From Clostridia bacterium (GTDB taxonomy: Bacteria > Bacillota > Clostridia > Christensenellales > Aristaeellaceae): a stretch of DNA of 53,077 nt. The translations under genes were made by a program, and so were the position numbers. Each line of letters opens with the position of its first letter. The first letter of the stretch is position 1. The stretch lies in the NCBI GenBank assembly GCA_017512805.1, contig JAFWES010000058.1, positions 1 through 53,077 of the forward strand, read 5' to 3'. Below the pieces are notes generated by a model. It saw only the letters and a program-made list of their open reading frames with translations, had not been told where the DNA came from and ran no database searches. Shown here piece after piece: positions 23,857 through 32,148 of this stretch.

Positions 23857-25551
23857 TCAGTACCGCTGCTTCAGTTCCTCAATCACGTGGCGGACGCTTT
23901 TTTCCACCGTTCCCTCCCGGAAGGGGTTCAGCAGCTTCCCCACCTCCAGCAGTTCAAAGTATCCCTTCGTCCCGCCGGCCCGGCACAGGGTCAGATAGTC
24001 GCTCCAGGCCCGGGCCCGGTCCTCCTTCATCCGGCCATAGTACTGGAACGCGTTCATCTGGGCCAGGGCGTATTCCAGATAATAGAAGGGATAGAGGAAG
24101 ATATGCTGCTTCTGCATCCAGAAGCCTCCCTCCTCCAGGAACGCTTCCCCGTCATAATCCCGCCAGGGCATATAGACCTTCTCGATCTCCCGCCAGACAT
24201 GCCTCCGCTCCGCCGCGGTCATGTCCGGTTTTTCGTACACCCGATGCTGGAATTCGTCCACCACGCACATATAGGGCAGGACGCTGAGGGCGCCGATCAG
24301 GTGTCCGGTCAGGTACTGTTCGCTCTTGTCGCCGAAGAACAGCGGCATCCAGGGATAGGCGAAATGCTCCATGCTCATGGAGTGGGTCTCGTTGATTTCC
24401 GCCGTGGATCCCCCCAGCGCGCTGACGGGGATGCTCCGCATGGCCAAATAGCCCTGGAAGGCGTGCCCTGCCTCATGGGTCAGCACATCCACGTCCGCGC
24501 TGGTGCCGTTGAAGTTGGAGAAAATAAAGGGCGCTTTGTATCCGGGAAAGGACGTCATGTACCCGCCCATTCGCTTGCCGGGGCGGGTTTCCAGGTCGAA
24601 CAGCCGGTATTTCACCATGAAGTCGAAAAACTCCCCCGTTTCCGGGCTCATCTCCCGATACATGGTCTGGGCCTTGGCCACCAGCTCCTCCATGCTGCCT
24701 TCGGGATCCGCGTTTCCTTCCGGAAAGAGCAGCGCCTCGTCATAGTAGTGCAGTTGATCCAGCCCCAGGCGCTGCCGCTGCCGTTCCCGCAGTTCCGCCA
24801 CCGCCGGGGTCACGATTTCGCGGATCTGCTTCCGGAAGGCCGCGGTATCCGCCTGGGTGTAATCGTAATGTCCCCGGGAAAGGTACGCCATCTCCGTATA
24901 GGAATCAAATCCCAGGGTCTTCGCCATCCGATGCCGCAGGGTCACCAGCTCCGTATACTGTTCATCCAACTGCGGGCTGATCCGGGCGTACAGGGCCGCC
25001 CAGGCCCGGAAGGCTTCCTTCCGCTCCGCCCGGTCCGGGCTTTCCATATGCTTCAGCAGGGCATAGAAATTGCATTCCTCGCCCCGGAACGGGATCGTCG
25101 CCGTAGCGGTCACCTTGGAATATTCCTGCCGAAGCTCCCCTTCCCGGATCCGGTCGGCGATGAGCCTCTCATCCGTCAGCCGCAGGGACGCGTCCACCTG
25201 CCGGAACAGCTGGGGCCCGAATTCCGCTTCGAAATCCGCCCGAAAGGGGCAGGCGGCGAGGGCTTGCGAATATTCCTTCTCCAGCGGAATCATTTTGGCG
25301 AATTCCTCCTGCAGCCATTTGACCTCCGCTTCGTAAAACGCGTCCCGGGTATCGATGGTATTGCGCACATAAGCGATGGAAAACAGGGTTTCCCCCGCTT
25401 CCTCCGTCTTCTGCAGGTCAAAATACGCCTTGCGGGCCTCTTCATAGGTTTTTGCTTCCCGCAGGATTTTCGCGGTCTGCCGCATCTGTTCCCCATAGGC
25501 CGCCAGATCCGGCCGGGCATAGGGCATGTTCCTGAATTCCGTCATTTGCAT
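23857..25551 (-). CDS. M3-family oligoendopeptidase
   Basis: 564 residues. A zinc metallopeptidase of the PepF/Pz-peptidase type that cuts short peptides in the cytoplasm. The zinc motif HEAGH is at 359-363 (VLTHEAGHAFQGY) and the third ligand is expected in the NETHSMSMEHF region downstream. The N-terminal helical lobe is complete and length is normal. The start at 25551 (MQMTEF) follows AAAGGA; the frame runs further upstream but lacks a ribosome site. It is the last gene of a five-gene operon with a GH3 enzyme, an M20 peptidase and two membrane proteins. Confidence 0.92.
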   Translation of the reverse strand: MQMTEFRNMPYARPDLAAYGEQMRQTAKILREAKTYEEARKAYFDLQKTEEAGETLFSIAYVRNTIDTRDAFYEAEVKWLQEEFAKMIPLEKEYSQALAACPFRADFEAEFGPQLFRQVDASLRLTDERLIADRIREGELRQEYSKVTATATIPFRGEECNFYALLKHMESPDRAERKEAFRAWAALYARISPQLDEQYTELVTLRHRMAKTLGFDSYTEMAYLSRGHYDYTQADTAAFRKQIREIVTPAVAELRERQRQRLGLDQLHYYDEALLFPEGNADPEGSMEELVAKAQTMYREMSPETGEFFDFMVKYRLFDLETRPGKRMGGYMTSFPGYKAPFIFSNFNGTSADVDVLTHEAGHAFQGYLAMRSIPVSALGGSTAEINETHSMSMEHFAYPWMPLFFGDKSEQYLTGHLIGALSVLPYMCVVDEFQHRVYEKPDMTAAERRHVWREIEKVYMPWRDYDGEAFLEEGGFWMQKQHIFLYPFYYLEYALAQMNAFQYYGRMKEDRARAWSDYLTLCRAGGTKGYFELLEVGKLLNPFREGTVEKSVRHVIEELKQRY

Positions 25552-25571
25552 GGTTGTGTTTCCTTTCTGTT

Positions 25572-27752
25572 TCATTCCTTCCGGTTCAGGCTCAGCCCAA
25601 AACCGTATTCCCATCGATTTCCTTCGCTGTCCCGGTACGCCTCGTAATCGTTAAACAGGTCTTCGCAGTGTTTCTCGATCGCCGCCATATCCTTCGGCAT
25701 ATGGTACGGCAGCTTCCCTTCCGCCGGGCTGCGGCCAAAGATCACGTCGAACATGGCCGCTTTGGTCACCCCGAACTGAACGGCGACGGCATCCGCGGCC
25801 GGTTCAATCTCTGCGGGCACCGTGGGGTTATGCAGCTCCATCAGCAGGATCACCGGCTTGGTTCCCATGCGCCTGCGCATCTCCAGCACGTTGTCCAGAT
25901 CCCCTTCGTTGCACACCGTCTCCCGCTTGCCGCGATAGCTCCGGTTATCGCTCTTCTCCCGGAAATCCCCGCCCGCGAGGCTGCGGGCCCGGGCTTCCTC
26001 CGCCGTGTACGGCCGGTATTGCAGGGGAATGGGCAGATATCCGTTTCCTCCTTTTTCCCGATCCTCCCGGTCATATCCCTTGTTGACGCTTATCGGGCTT
26101 TCCGCCCAGACAATGGCGGCGTCCGCCTCCTCCGGCGTCTCCGCCAGGGTAAAGTAGCCTTCCGCTTCCTCCGGGGAAATCGGTTTGTCCGTGCTGGCCG
26201 GCTCCATCCAGCGCATGAACGCCTTCCTGGCCCCGAGGGTCCGCTCCGGCACATACACACGGATTCCCTCTTTCAGGGGCAGCACCTGATTCCTGTTCTT
26301 CAGCACCACGACGGATTTCCGCTGCGCCTCCAATCCCTTCTCCCGGAAATCGGCGCGGCCCACGGTTCCCTTGCTTTCCTCCACATCCAGATAGGGATCC
26401 TCAAAGAGCCCCAGCCGGAACAGGTTGGTCAGAATCCGCACCGCGGACCGGCGGAACCGGGCCTCCATTTTTTCCTTCCCGTACCGTTCGCAGCCCAGTT
26501 CGTAAGCCGCCCGGATCTGCTTCGCGTTCAGGGGGCCGCCGAACTGATCCACGCCGTTCATGATGATCTTCAGATGCCGTTCAGTCACCGTCAGATCCTG
26601 CTGCCCGTAGCACCGGGAACCGAAGCTGTCCATCTCCTGTTCCGGATCCTCCACGATGCCCCAGTCCGTGCACACCACGCCGTCGTATCCGTATTTTTCC
26701 CGCAGTAGGTCATGAATCAGATAGGTGTTATAGGAATTGCCCACCTTTTCCCCCTGCCCCACGGATACGGTGTAGTAAGGCATAACGCAGGCCGCCGCCC
26801 CGGTGGGCCCGTCCAGGCGGAACGCGCCCTCCGTAAAGGGACGCATGTGCTCATCGAAATTATTTCCGGGGTAGACCGCAAATTCTCCGAAGGCATAATG
26901 GGCGTCCCGGCCGCCTTCGCCGGTGCCGCCGCCGGGCCAGTGTTTCACCATGGTCAGGACGCTGTCCTTCCCCCAGCCGGGATCCACCGCGTCTTCTCTT
27001 CCCTCCGTCGTCTGCATCCCGTCGCAGTAAGCCCGGGTGAAGGCGACGGTCTTCGCCGCGTTTCCTCCCAGGGTATCCTCCATCCGCATCCATCGGGGCT
27101 CCGTGGAAAGGTCGATCTGCGGCCCCAGCGCCACGCTGATCCCCAGCGCCCGGTATTCCTTCGCCGCGATGGAGGCGAAGGCCCGAACGGTTTCCGGATC
27201 GTCCACCGCCGCCAGGCCAATCCCTTCCGGCCATTTGCTGACATCCCCGGTGTTTTTGAATTCCGCCTTGCTGGAGCTGGCCCCGTGGCGGGGGTCCGTG
27301 GCGATGCTGACCGGGATGCCGAAGGGCAGGGCTTCCGCCTCGCGCTGCAGGGCATTATGCCAGCGGACGGAGGCTTCCGTGCTTTCCACCCGCATCTGCA
27401 GCAGGAACCGGATCCCCTCCTCCCTCAGCATCTGCTTCTGCTGATCCGTCAGCGCCCAGGGCTGCTGCTTTTCCGGATTGTATGTCTCGCCGTCATATGT
27501 GCCGAATGATCCGACGGCAGGCACCGTCTGGTGTCCGGAAATCAGCATCAGCCCGGCGATCTCCTCCGGCGTCATCCGCGCCGCCAGATCCTCCGCCCGC
27601 TCCTTTGCCGGCAGCCGCCAGTCCTCATAGGGCAGCAGCTCGCCCTTTCGGGCCAGATCCTTGAAGAATAATCCGTCCTTTTCCAGCACCGGCACATCCG
27701 AGCAGCTGAGTCTGGGCCCTCCCTGCTGTTCGATTCTTTTGAACTGGCTCAT
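25572..27752 (-). CDS. GH3 beta-glycosidase, standard order
   Basis: 726 residues. Catalytic barrel first (about 45-385) with PVSIATDPRHG, LGPQIDLSTEPRW, MVKHWPGGG and the nucleophile Asp363 in VVCTDWG, then the alpha/beta sandwich (about 430-720) with KSVVVLKNRNQVLPLKEG and ending YGFGLSL. The fibronectin III domain usual after this point is absent. GGAGG precedes the ATG. Being in an operon with peptidases, its natural substrate may be a glycoside or glycopeptide released with peptides, but sequence alone only supports beta-glucosidase or xylosidase type activity. Confidence 0.92.
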   Translation of the reverse strand: MSQFKRIEQQGGPRLSCSDVPVLEKDGLFFKDLARKGELLPYEDWRLPAKERAEDLAARMTPEEIAGLMLISGHQTVPAVGSFGTYDGETYNPEKQQPWALTDQQKQMLREEGIRFLLQMRVESTEASVRWHNALQREAEALPFGIPVSIATDPRHGASSSKAEFKNTGDVSKWPEGIGLAAVDDPETVRAFASIAAKEYRALGISVALGPQIDLSTEPRWMRMEDTLGGNAAKTVAFTRAYCDGMQTTEGREDAVDPGWGKDSVLTMVKHWPGGGTGEGGRDAHYAFGEFAVYPGNNFDEHMRPFTEGAFRLDGPTGAAACVMPYYTVSVGQGEKVGNSYNTYLIHDLLREKYGYDGVVCTDWGIVEDPEQEMDSFGSRCYGQQDLTVTERHLKIIMNGVDQFGGPLNAKQIRAAYELGCERYGKEKMEARFRRSAVRILTNLFRLGLFEDPYLDVEESKGTVGRADFREKGLEAQRKSVVVLKNRNQVLPLKEGIRVYVPERTLGARKAFMRWMEPASTDKPISPEEAEGYFTLAETPEEADAAIVWAESPISVNKGYDREDREKGGNGYLPIPLQYRPYTAEEARARSLAGGDFREKSDNRSYRGKRETVCNEGDLDNVLEMRRRMGTKPVILLMELHNPTVPAEIEPAADAVAVQFGVTKAAMFDVIFGRSPAEGKLPYHMPKDMAAIEKHCEDLFNDYEAYRDSEGNRWEYGFGLSLNRKE

Positions 27753-27769
27753 TTGCTTCCTCCGTTCCT

Positions 27770-29206
27770 TTATGTCATCGCCCGTATCAGGTTCTGATAA
27801 AAGTCCACAGCCCCGGGCAGGCAGTTATACTCTATATTCTCGTTCAGCCCATGCATTCCCTTCATCTGCTCCGGCCCATACACCACCGGAGCGAAACGCA
27901 CCACGCTGTCGCAGATGCGATGATAATTCCGCGCGTCCGTCGCCCCGGTCATAACGTAGGGACTCCCCGCGCATCCGGGGAAGGTTTCGCCGATGACCCG
28001 CTGGACCGTTCGGAAGGCGTCCCCCTGAATATCCGTGACCGCGGAACAGTCCGTCGCGTGGAACACCTCCATCTCCAGCCCGTGTTTCTCCGCCAGGCGC
28101 TTCACGATCCCCAGGCTTTCCTCCATCCCCTGGTGCGGAATAAACCGCATGTTCACCCCCAGGCTGGCTTCCTGCGGCATCACGTTATAAGCGTCAGATC
28201 CCTTCAGCATGGTAAAGGCCATGGTCGTCTGAATCATGGCCCCGCCCTGCGCGGAGATCATGGGCAGCACCTGCAGCAGCAGGGGCCTGAACAGCCACAT
28301 ATTTCCCAGCACCAGCTTCAGCGGAAAAGACGCGTAGGGCGCCAGGGTCTCGAACATGGCCTGCACCTCCCGGGGCATGCGCCGCCGAAAGAGCCGCCGG
28401 TGTTCCGCCTCATGGATGAAGTCCGCCAGCCGGGCGGCGGGAGAATGCTTTACCGGCGCGGACGCGTGGCCGCCGTGGGATCGGGCGGTCAGCTTCACAT
28501 CCGCCTTCCCCTTTTCAAAGACCCCAACCATGGCGAAGTTTCCGTGGATGCCGCCCACCGGCTCCGTAATAATGCCGCCGCCCTCATCCACCACCAGCCA
28601 GGGCCGGACGCCCCGGCGTTTCATTTCGTCCACCAGCTTCGGGCATCCGTCCCCCGCCCATTCCTCCGTGCAGGAGGAGGAAAGGTACACATCCTGCGGG
28701 GGCTCGTAACCCGCTTCCAGCAGCTCCTCCACCGCCTGGAAAAAGGCCATGACGGAGCATTTGGTATCCGAAGCTCCCCGCCCCCAGACCTTTCCTTCCG
28801 CAATATCTCCGGAAAAAGGCGCGTGGGTCCAGGTCCCCTCCGCCGGAACCACATCCTGATGGCTCATGAGCACCAGCGGCCTGTCGGAGGATTTTCCTTT
28901 CCAGAAGTACAGCAGGTTTCCGTCGATTTCCGTCTTTTCCAGCCGGGCATGCACCAGGGGGAACAGCTCCTCCAGGACCTTGTGAAAGGCCAAAAACTTC
29001 TCCCGCTGATTCGTGTCCGGCACGGAGACGGTGTCAACCTGAATCATCCGGGAAAGCTTTTTCGCGTAGGCTTCCGCCCGAGCCGGATCCGCATCGGGCA
29101 CGTAGTCCGAGGTTTTCGAAGGGGTTAGCAGCGTCCGGATGACCGCGGCCAGCAGCAGGCAAATCAGCAGCCCCGCCAGGCCCGCCAATATCCACAGGAT
29201 GATCAT
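27770..29206 (-). CDS. Membrane-anchored M20 metallopeptidase
   Basis: 478 residues. One N-terminal transmembrane helix (ILWILAGLAGLLICLLLAAVI) precedes a di-zinc M20 peptidase with ligands His116/Asp118 (MSHQDVV), Asp147 (GRGASDTKCS) and the Glu181-Glu182 pair (SCTEEWAGDG), and the dimerisation domain with ARSHGGHAS. It resembles the CPS1/PM20D1-like branch, which acts on blocked dipeptides or N-acyl amino acids. GGAGGG precedes the ATG, which overlaps the stop of the upstream membrane protein as ATGA. Confidence 0.9.
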   Translation of the reverse strand: MIILWILAGLAGLLICLLLAAVIRTLLTPSKTSDYVPDADPARAEAYAKKLSRMIQVDTVSVPDTNQREKFLAFHKVLEELFPLVHARLEKTEIDGNLLYFWKGKSSDRPLVLMSHQDVVPAEGTWTHAPFSGDIAEGKVWGRGASDTKCSVMAFFQAVEELLEAGYEPPQDVYLSSSCTEEWAGDGCPKLVDEMKRRGVRPWLVVDEGGGIITEPVGGIHGNFAMVGVFEKGKADVKLTARSHGGHASAPVKHSPAARLADFIHEAEHRRLFRRRMPREVQAMFETLAPYASFPLKLVLGNMWLFRPLLLQVLPMISAQGGAMIQTTMAFTMLKGSDAYNVMPQEASLGVNMRFIPHQGMEESLGIVKRLAEKHGLEMEVFHATDCSAVTDIQGDAFRTVQRVIGETFPGCAGSPYVMTGATDARNYHRICDSVVRFAPVVYGPEQMKGMHGLNENIEYNCLPGAVDFYQNLIRAMT

Positions 29207-29889
29207 ACCCGGCCCTCCTTCTGATGCTTCCGGTATTCCAGCCAGGCCAGGCCGATGGCGATGCCCCCGCTGGGAATAACCATGGTGCCGGTGGAGCCGG
29301 TCAGCCCCGGCGCCAGGATGAACAGGATGCTCATGATAAGCAGCGGCGCCGCCGCCAGGCGGATATTCTGTCTGTAGTATTTATATCCCATGGCTCCAAA
29401 CAGCGCGGGAACCACGTTGGCAAAAGCGGGCGCCAGCCGGGGGCTCTGCATCACGGGCCGCAGCGGCGTCAGCAGCGCGACCCCCACAGCCAGCACCAGA
29501 ATGGTCACCAGGCCGGAGGTGGCGATGGAAAGGGTGGAGATGATTTCGTTTTCCCGGGTGCCGGATTTGGCGCCTACCATGTCCTTGGCGTTGATGGCGC
29601 AGGGAATTTTCATATTGATCAGGTTCCCGGTGATAAAGGCCAGATAGCTGCCTCCCGCCCCCAGCATCGGCGTATACACCAGGAATTCCACCACGCTGGA
29701 AATGATCCAGACCAGGCCGATGGACAGATACTTCCGGCATACCAGCCCCAGATCCGGCATGGCGCCTAGCACCGCGCCGATCAGGAAAGGCGCCCCCAGC
29801 AGCATGACCAACGCCGCCAGGCTGACGATCCGCCCCAGCAGATGCGTGTTCCTCATATACCGATCCAGATACGCTTCTCTGTTATCCAT
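29203..29889 (-). CDS. Polytopic membrane protein, partner of the DUF5058-like protein
   Basis: 228 residues with about six hydrophobic segments. The conspicuous loop MKIPCAINAKDMVGAKSGTRENEIISTLSIATSG lies between helices 3 and 4 and looks like a conserved functional motif. The C-terminus is basic (EYRKHQKEGRV). It lies 13 nt after the DUF5058-like gene and overlaps the M20 peptidase gene by four bases. I do not recognise a named family; the pair looks like a small transporter or permease for the peptidase substrate or product. Confidence 0.7.
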   Translation of the reverse strand: MDNREAYLDRYMRNTHLLGRIVSLAALVMLLGAPFLIGAVLGAMPDLGLVCRKYLSIGLVWIISSVVEFLVYTPMLGAGGSYLAFITGNLINMKIPCAINAKDMVGAKSGTRENEIISTLSIATSGLVTILVLAVGVALLTPLRPVMQSPRLAPAFANVVPALFGAMGYKYYRQNIRLAAAPLLIMSILFILAPGLTGSTGTMVIPSGGIAIGLAWLEYRKHQKEGRV

Positions 29890-29902
29890 GCTTTCCGCCC
29901 CC

Positions 29903-30664
29903 TTACCTTCCGACCGCCACAGCCGCCAGCATGCCCAGCAGCATGCTGGCCGCGATGGAGAAGTTATCCACCCAGCGCAGGTTCTTCTTTTCGCTCAGCC
30001 AGGTAAACCCTGCCATGGCCAGCGCGGACACTGCGGCCACCGCAAGCGGGGTCCAGCTGCCCCGGAAGGTAAACAGCCCCTCCCCGGAGGCAAAATCGCC
30101 CAGATAGCTGCCCAGATAGGCGCTGACCATGCCGATAAACATGGCCCCCATGGCAATGTCCCCGAAGCCGCCTTTCTTTTCCCCTGGTTTTTTCTCCCCC
30201 TGGCCCTGCAGCCGGTGAAGGTATTTCTTATTGAACAGGACGGACAGGATCATTCCCCACACGATGCAGGCGCTCATCAGCAGCGCAATGGTGGAGAACG
30301 CCTCCGCGGTCATGGCGCTGCCGCTGAGCTCTGGCAGCCCCGCCGCTTCCGACGCGGCGTCCGCCACCTGGGTTTCGTAATGCAGCGCGCCGATCACGCT
30401 GAGCCGGAGCCATGGCCAGGGCACCCCCAGGGACCCGCTCAGGGCGATAACGCCCAGCAGGATGCCCAGGCTGGGCAGAACGGAAAAGGACGCGGAAGCC
30501 GTCACCGCCCGCTTCATCTTCGTCCGGTCCATCCCGATCGCCACGCCGGCCCGCCAGGCCCGCACCATAAACACAACACACACCACCGCCACAAAGGCGA
30601 CGATTCCCCCGCAGATCATATAGATCGGCGCAGATGATAACTGCGCCAGCACACTTCCGTCCAT
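29903..30664 (-). CDS. DUF5058-like membrane protein
   Basis: 253 residues with about seven hydrophobic helices. The first half (APIYMICGGIVAFVAVVCVVFMVRAWRAG, then SVLPSLGILLGVIALSGSLG) matches my memory of the DUF5058 family. A basic loop HRLQGQGEKKPGEKK separates two halves. It is the first gene of the operon and sits about 95 nt behind a clear promoter. Role unknown; linkage to an M20 peptidase suggests uptake or export of acylated or blocked amino acids. Confidence 0.65.
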   Translation of the reverse strand: MDGSVLAQLSSAPIYMICGGIVAFVAVVCVVFMVRAWRAGVAIGMDRTKMKRAVTASASFSVLPSLGILLGVIALSGSLGVPWPWLRLSVIGALHYETQVADAASEAAGLPELSGSAMTAEAFSTIALLMSACIVWGMILSVLFNKKYLHRLQGQGEKKPGEKKGGFGDIAMGAMFIGMVSAYLGSYLGDFASGEGLFTFRGSWTPLAVAAVSALAMAGFTWLSEKKNLRWVDNFSIAASMLLGMLAAVAVGR

Positions 30665-30757
30665 CTGACCGTACCTTCCCTCCTCTGATTGTCCCGGCTC
30701 GCTGTCCCTCGGGTTTCAAACCGAAGGCCTCCGCGGACATTTGTTTTTTCCCCGTGC

Positions 30758-30786
30758 ATTATATCATTCCCGGGGGGCGTTGTACA
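30758..30786 (-). promoter_or_regulatory. Promoter of the DUF5058/M20/GH3/M3 operon
   Basis: Minus strand TGTACA (30786-30781), 17 bp, TATAAT (30763-30758). Confidence 0.75.
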
Positions 30787-30871
30787 GGGACAGGTGCTGG
30801 CGCTGTGATCCCGCGGGCCGCGGGCCTGGCATAAACGAACTGCTCTCCCGCGGAGAGAATCACCTTAACCT

Positions 30872-30949
30872 GTGCAGACTGTTTTTTCAGCGACATCCGC
30901 AGATTTGCGTGACCGTATCGAACAGCTTAAAGAAGCTGGAAGGTTTTAA
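30872..30949 (+). pseudogene. Possible C-terminal coding remnant
   Basis: One frame reads VQTVFSATSADLRDRIEQLKEAGRF and stops, with a helical, protein-like end. The upstream frame is closed, so at most this is the tail of a lost gene. No other gene is visible between 30787 and 30991. Confidence 0.2.
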
Positions 30950-30991
30950 CGAAATACCGGTTTTGCCGGAATCAGTGGAGTCTGAGAAAAA

Positions 30992-31019
30992 TTGTGCGAC
31001 GTCATCGTACTATTATAAT
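30992..31019 (+). promoter_or_regulatory. Promoter of the PspC-containing operon
   Basis: TTGTGC (30992-30997), 16 bp, TATAAT (31014-31019), about 120 bp before the first start. Confidence 0.7.
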
Positions 31020-31142
31020 CCCCTCCAAGCGGCAGAATAGCTGTTATTATTTTTCTCTTCTCGTCCTGTATTCCGCGTCTCTCCCGGAGTAGAATACATG
31101 CATCGGTTGATGGAATCAGCCGAGGAAAGGAGGGCACGGACG

Positions 31143-31454
31143 ATGTTCGGAATGATTGTTGGAATCCTGTTCGGACTGTATGTGATCACGGCGGTTATCA
31201 ATGTTGTAGGAGTGATCATCGGCGCTGTGTTCTCCGGGGTCGGCGCCGTATTATCCGGACTCTTCTCTCTGGTGGAAGGCGCTTTCTCCGGTGAAGGGAT
31301 TGCGCTGGGAATCGTACTTGGCATGGCCTGGTACTTTCTTCGGAAGAAGAACACGGTCCGGAAGGAATCCACCAGCACCATTGATGGTGAAGAGGTCGAA
31401 ACACAGGTTGTTGAAGAGCCGATTCATACCAATTACATGAACGGCGGGTATTGA
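31143..31454 (+). CDS. Small membrane protein upstream of PspC
   Basis: 103 residues. Two or three hydrophobic segments rich in Gly/Val (MIVGILFGLYVITAVINVVGVIIGAVFSGVGAVL; ALGIVLGMAWYFLRK) are followed by a short polar tail with Glu and Thr. AGGAGG lies 9 nt before the ATG. It precedes the PspC gene by 14 nt, so both probably act in membrane stress or integrity. No family is recognised. Confidence 0.75.
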   Translation: MFGMIVGILFGLYVITAVINVVGVIIGAVFSGVGAVLSGLFSLVEGAFSGEGIALGIVLGMAWYFLRKKNTVRKESTSTIDGEEVETQVVEEPIHTNYMNGGY

Positions 31455-31468
31455 AGGAGGAGACTTAA

Positions 31469-31735
31469 ATGAAGACGATGATGACAATCGCGGCTGGTGT
31501 GGCAATCGGTTACTTCCTGTATCAGTATTTCATGAGCAATAACGCGCACAAGACCAACGGGCGTATCCATAAGAGCGCCGCCGATAAAAAGATCTCTGGC
31601 GTCTGCGGCGGCATCGCGGAGTGGCTGGGTGTTGACCCCACGATCGTTCGCATTGCCTGGGCTGTGCTGGCCTGTGGCTGGGGAACTGGCGTGCTGCTGT
31701 ACTTGATCTGCGCGTTCGTGCTGCCCGAGGAGTGA
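31469..31735 (+). CDS. PspC-domain membrane protein
   Basis: 88 residues. An N-terminal helix (TIAAGVAIGYFLYQYFM) is followed by a PspC domain: KKISGVCGGIAEWLGVDPTIVRIAWAVLACGWGTGVLLYLICAFVLPEE, with the typical Cys-Gly-Gly-hydrophobic pattern. PspC proteins signal or buffer membrane stress. AAGGAGGAG precedes the ATG. The extra N-terminal helix before the PspC domain is less usual. Confidence 0.9.
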   Translation: MKTMMTIAAGVAIGYFLYQYFMSNNAHKTNGRIHKSAADKKISGVCGGIAEWLGVDPTIVRIAWAVLACGWGTGVLLYLICAFVLPEE

Positions 31736-31785
31736 CGAAAGAACAACGGGCCCAAATAACGGAAAGGGCAGCCGGTTTTCATATA

Positions 31786-31818
31786 CCCGGTTGGCATGAT
31801 GGCCAACCGGGACTTTTT
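31786..31818 (+). terminator. Intrinsic terminator after pspC
   Basis: CCCGGTTGGC (31786-31795) and GCCAACCGGG (31802-31811), loop ATGATG, then a T run. Confidence 0.92.
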
Positions 31819-31825
31819 GTTTCCA

Positions 31826-31952
31826 CCCTCTGGAGAAGAATATGCCGCCCCTGCGGGATGCAGCAAGTCAGAATCCAATGGTGAAAGCTCGCCATAATGG
31901 GAAAGAAGCTGATCGAACGTTGGCCCGTCTGATCTGCCAGAGGGCGTTTTTA
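31826..31952 (+). other. Structured segment or small gene with its own terminator
   Basis: CCCTCTGG (31826-31833) is complementary to CCAGAGGG (31937-31944), followed by GTTTTTAT. A local hairpin at 31923-31944 (GCCC/GGGC, TCTG/CAGA) makes this end terminator-like. The same stretch also holds GGAG plus ATG at 31842 opening a 41-codon frame to 31967 (MPPLRDAASQNP at its start). It may be a small RNA, a leader or a minor peptide gene; the sequence does not decide. No promoter is visible in front. Confidence 0.3.
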
Positions 31953-31955
31953 TAT

Positions 31956-31984
31956 TTGTGCTGTTAGGCTTCATGGTGTATAAT
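31956..31984 (+). promoter_or_regulatory. Promoter of the rhodanese operon
   Basis: TTGTGC (31956-31961), 17 bp, TATAAT (31979-31984), 38 bp before the first start codon. Confidence 0.85.
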
Positions 31985-32022
31985 CACAGGCATAAAATAA
32001 CTGGCGGGAGGAGGTCAGAAAC

Positions 32023-32148
32023 ATGGATCCCAAGAAGGAACAAGAATATGCGGACGAGATTCCGGATGACGAAGAAGCACCGGAAGAATACGAACCGACC
32101 TACCGTGACGGGAGCGCGCAGAACGAATGCTGGGCGGTGGAGGAATAA
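32023..32148 (+). CDS. Small acidic protein
   Basis: 41 residues, beginning MDPKKEQEYADEIPDDEEAP and ending QNECWAVEE, strongly acidic with one Cys. GGAGGAGG precedes the ATG and the stop overlaps the next start (TAATG), so it is translationally coupled to the exported rhodanese fusion. It has no membrane segment. Function unknown; it may be a regulator, binding partner or simply a coupling leader peptide. Confidence 0.7.
   Translation: MDPKKEQEYADEIPDDEEAPEEYEPTYRDGSAQNECWAVEE

Noticed and set aside
30741-31040. 99-codon plus-strand frame
   Set aside because: It covers the divergent operon promoter at one end and another promoter at the other, with no ribosome site; only a short tail in another frame looks protein-like.
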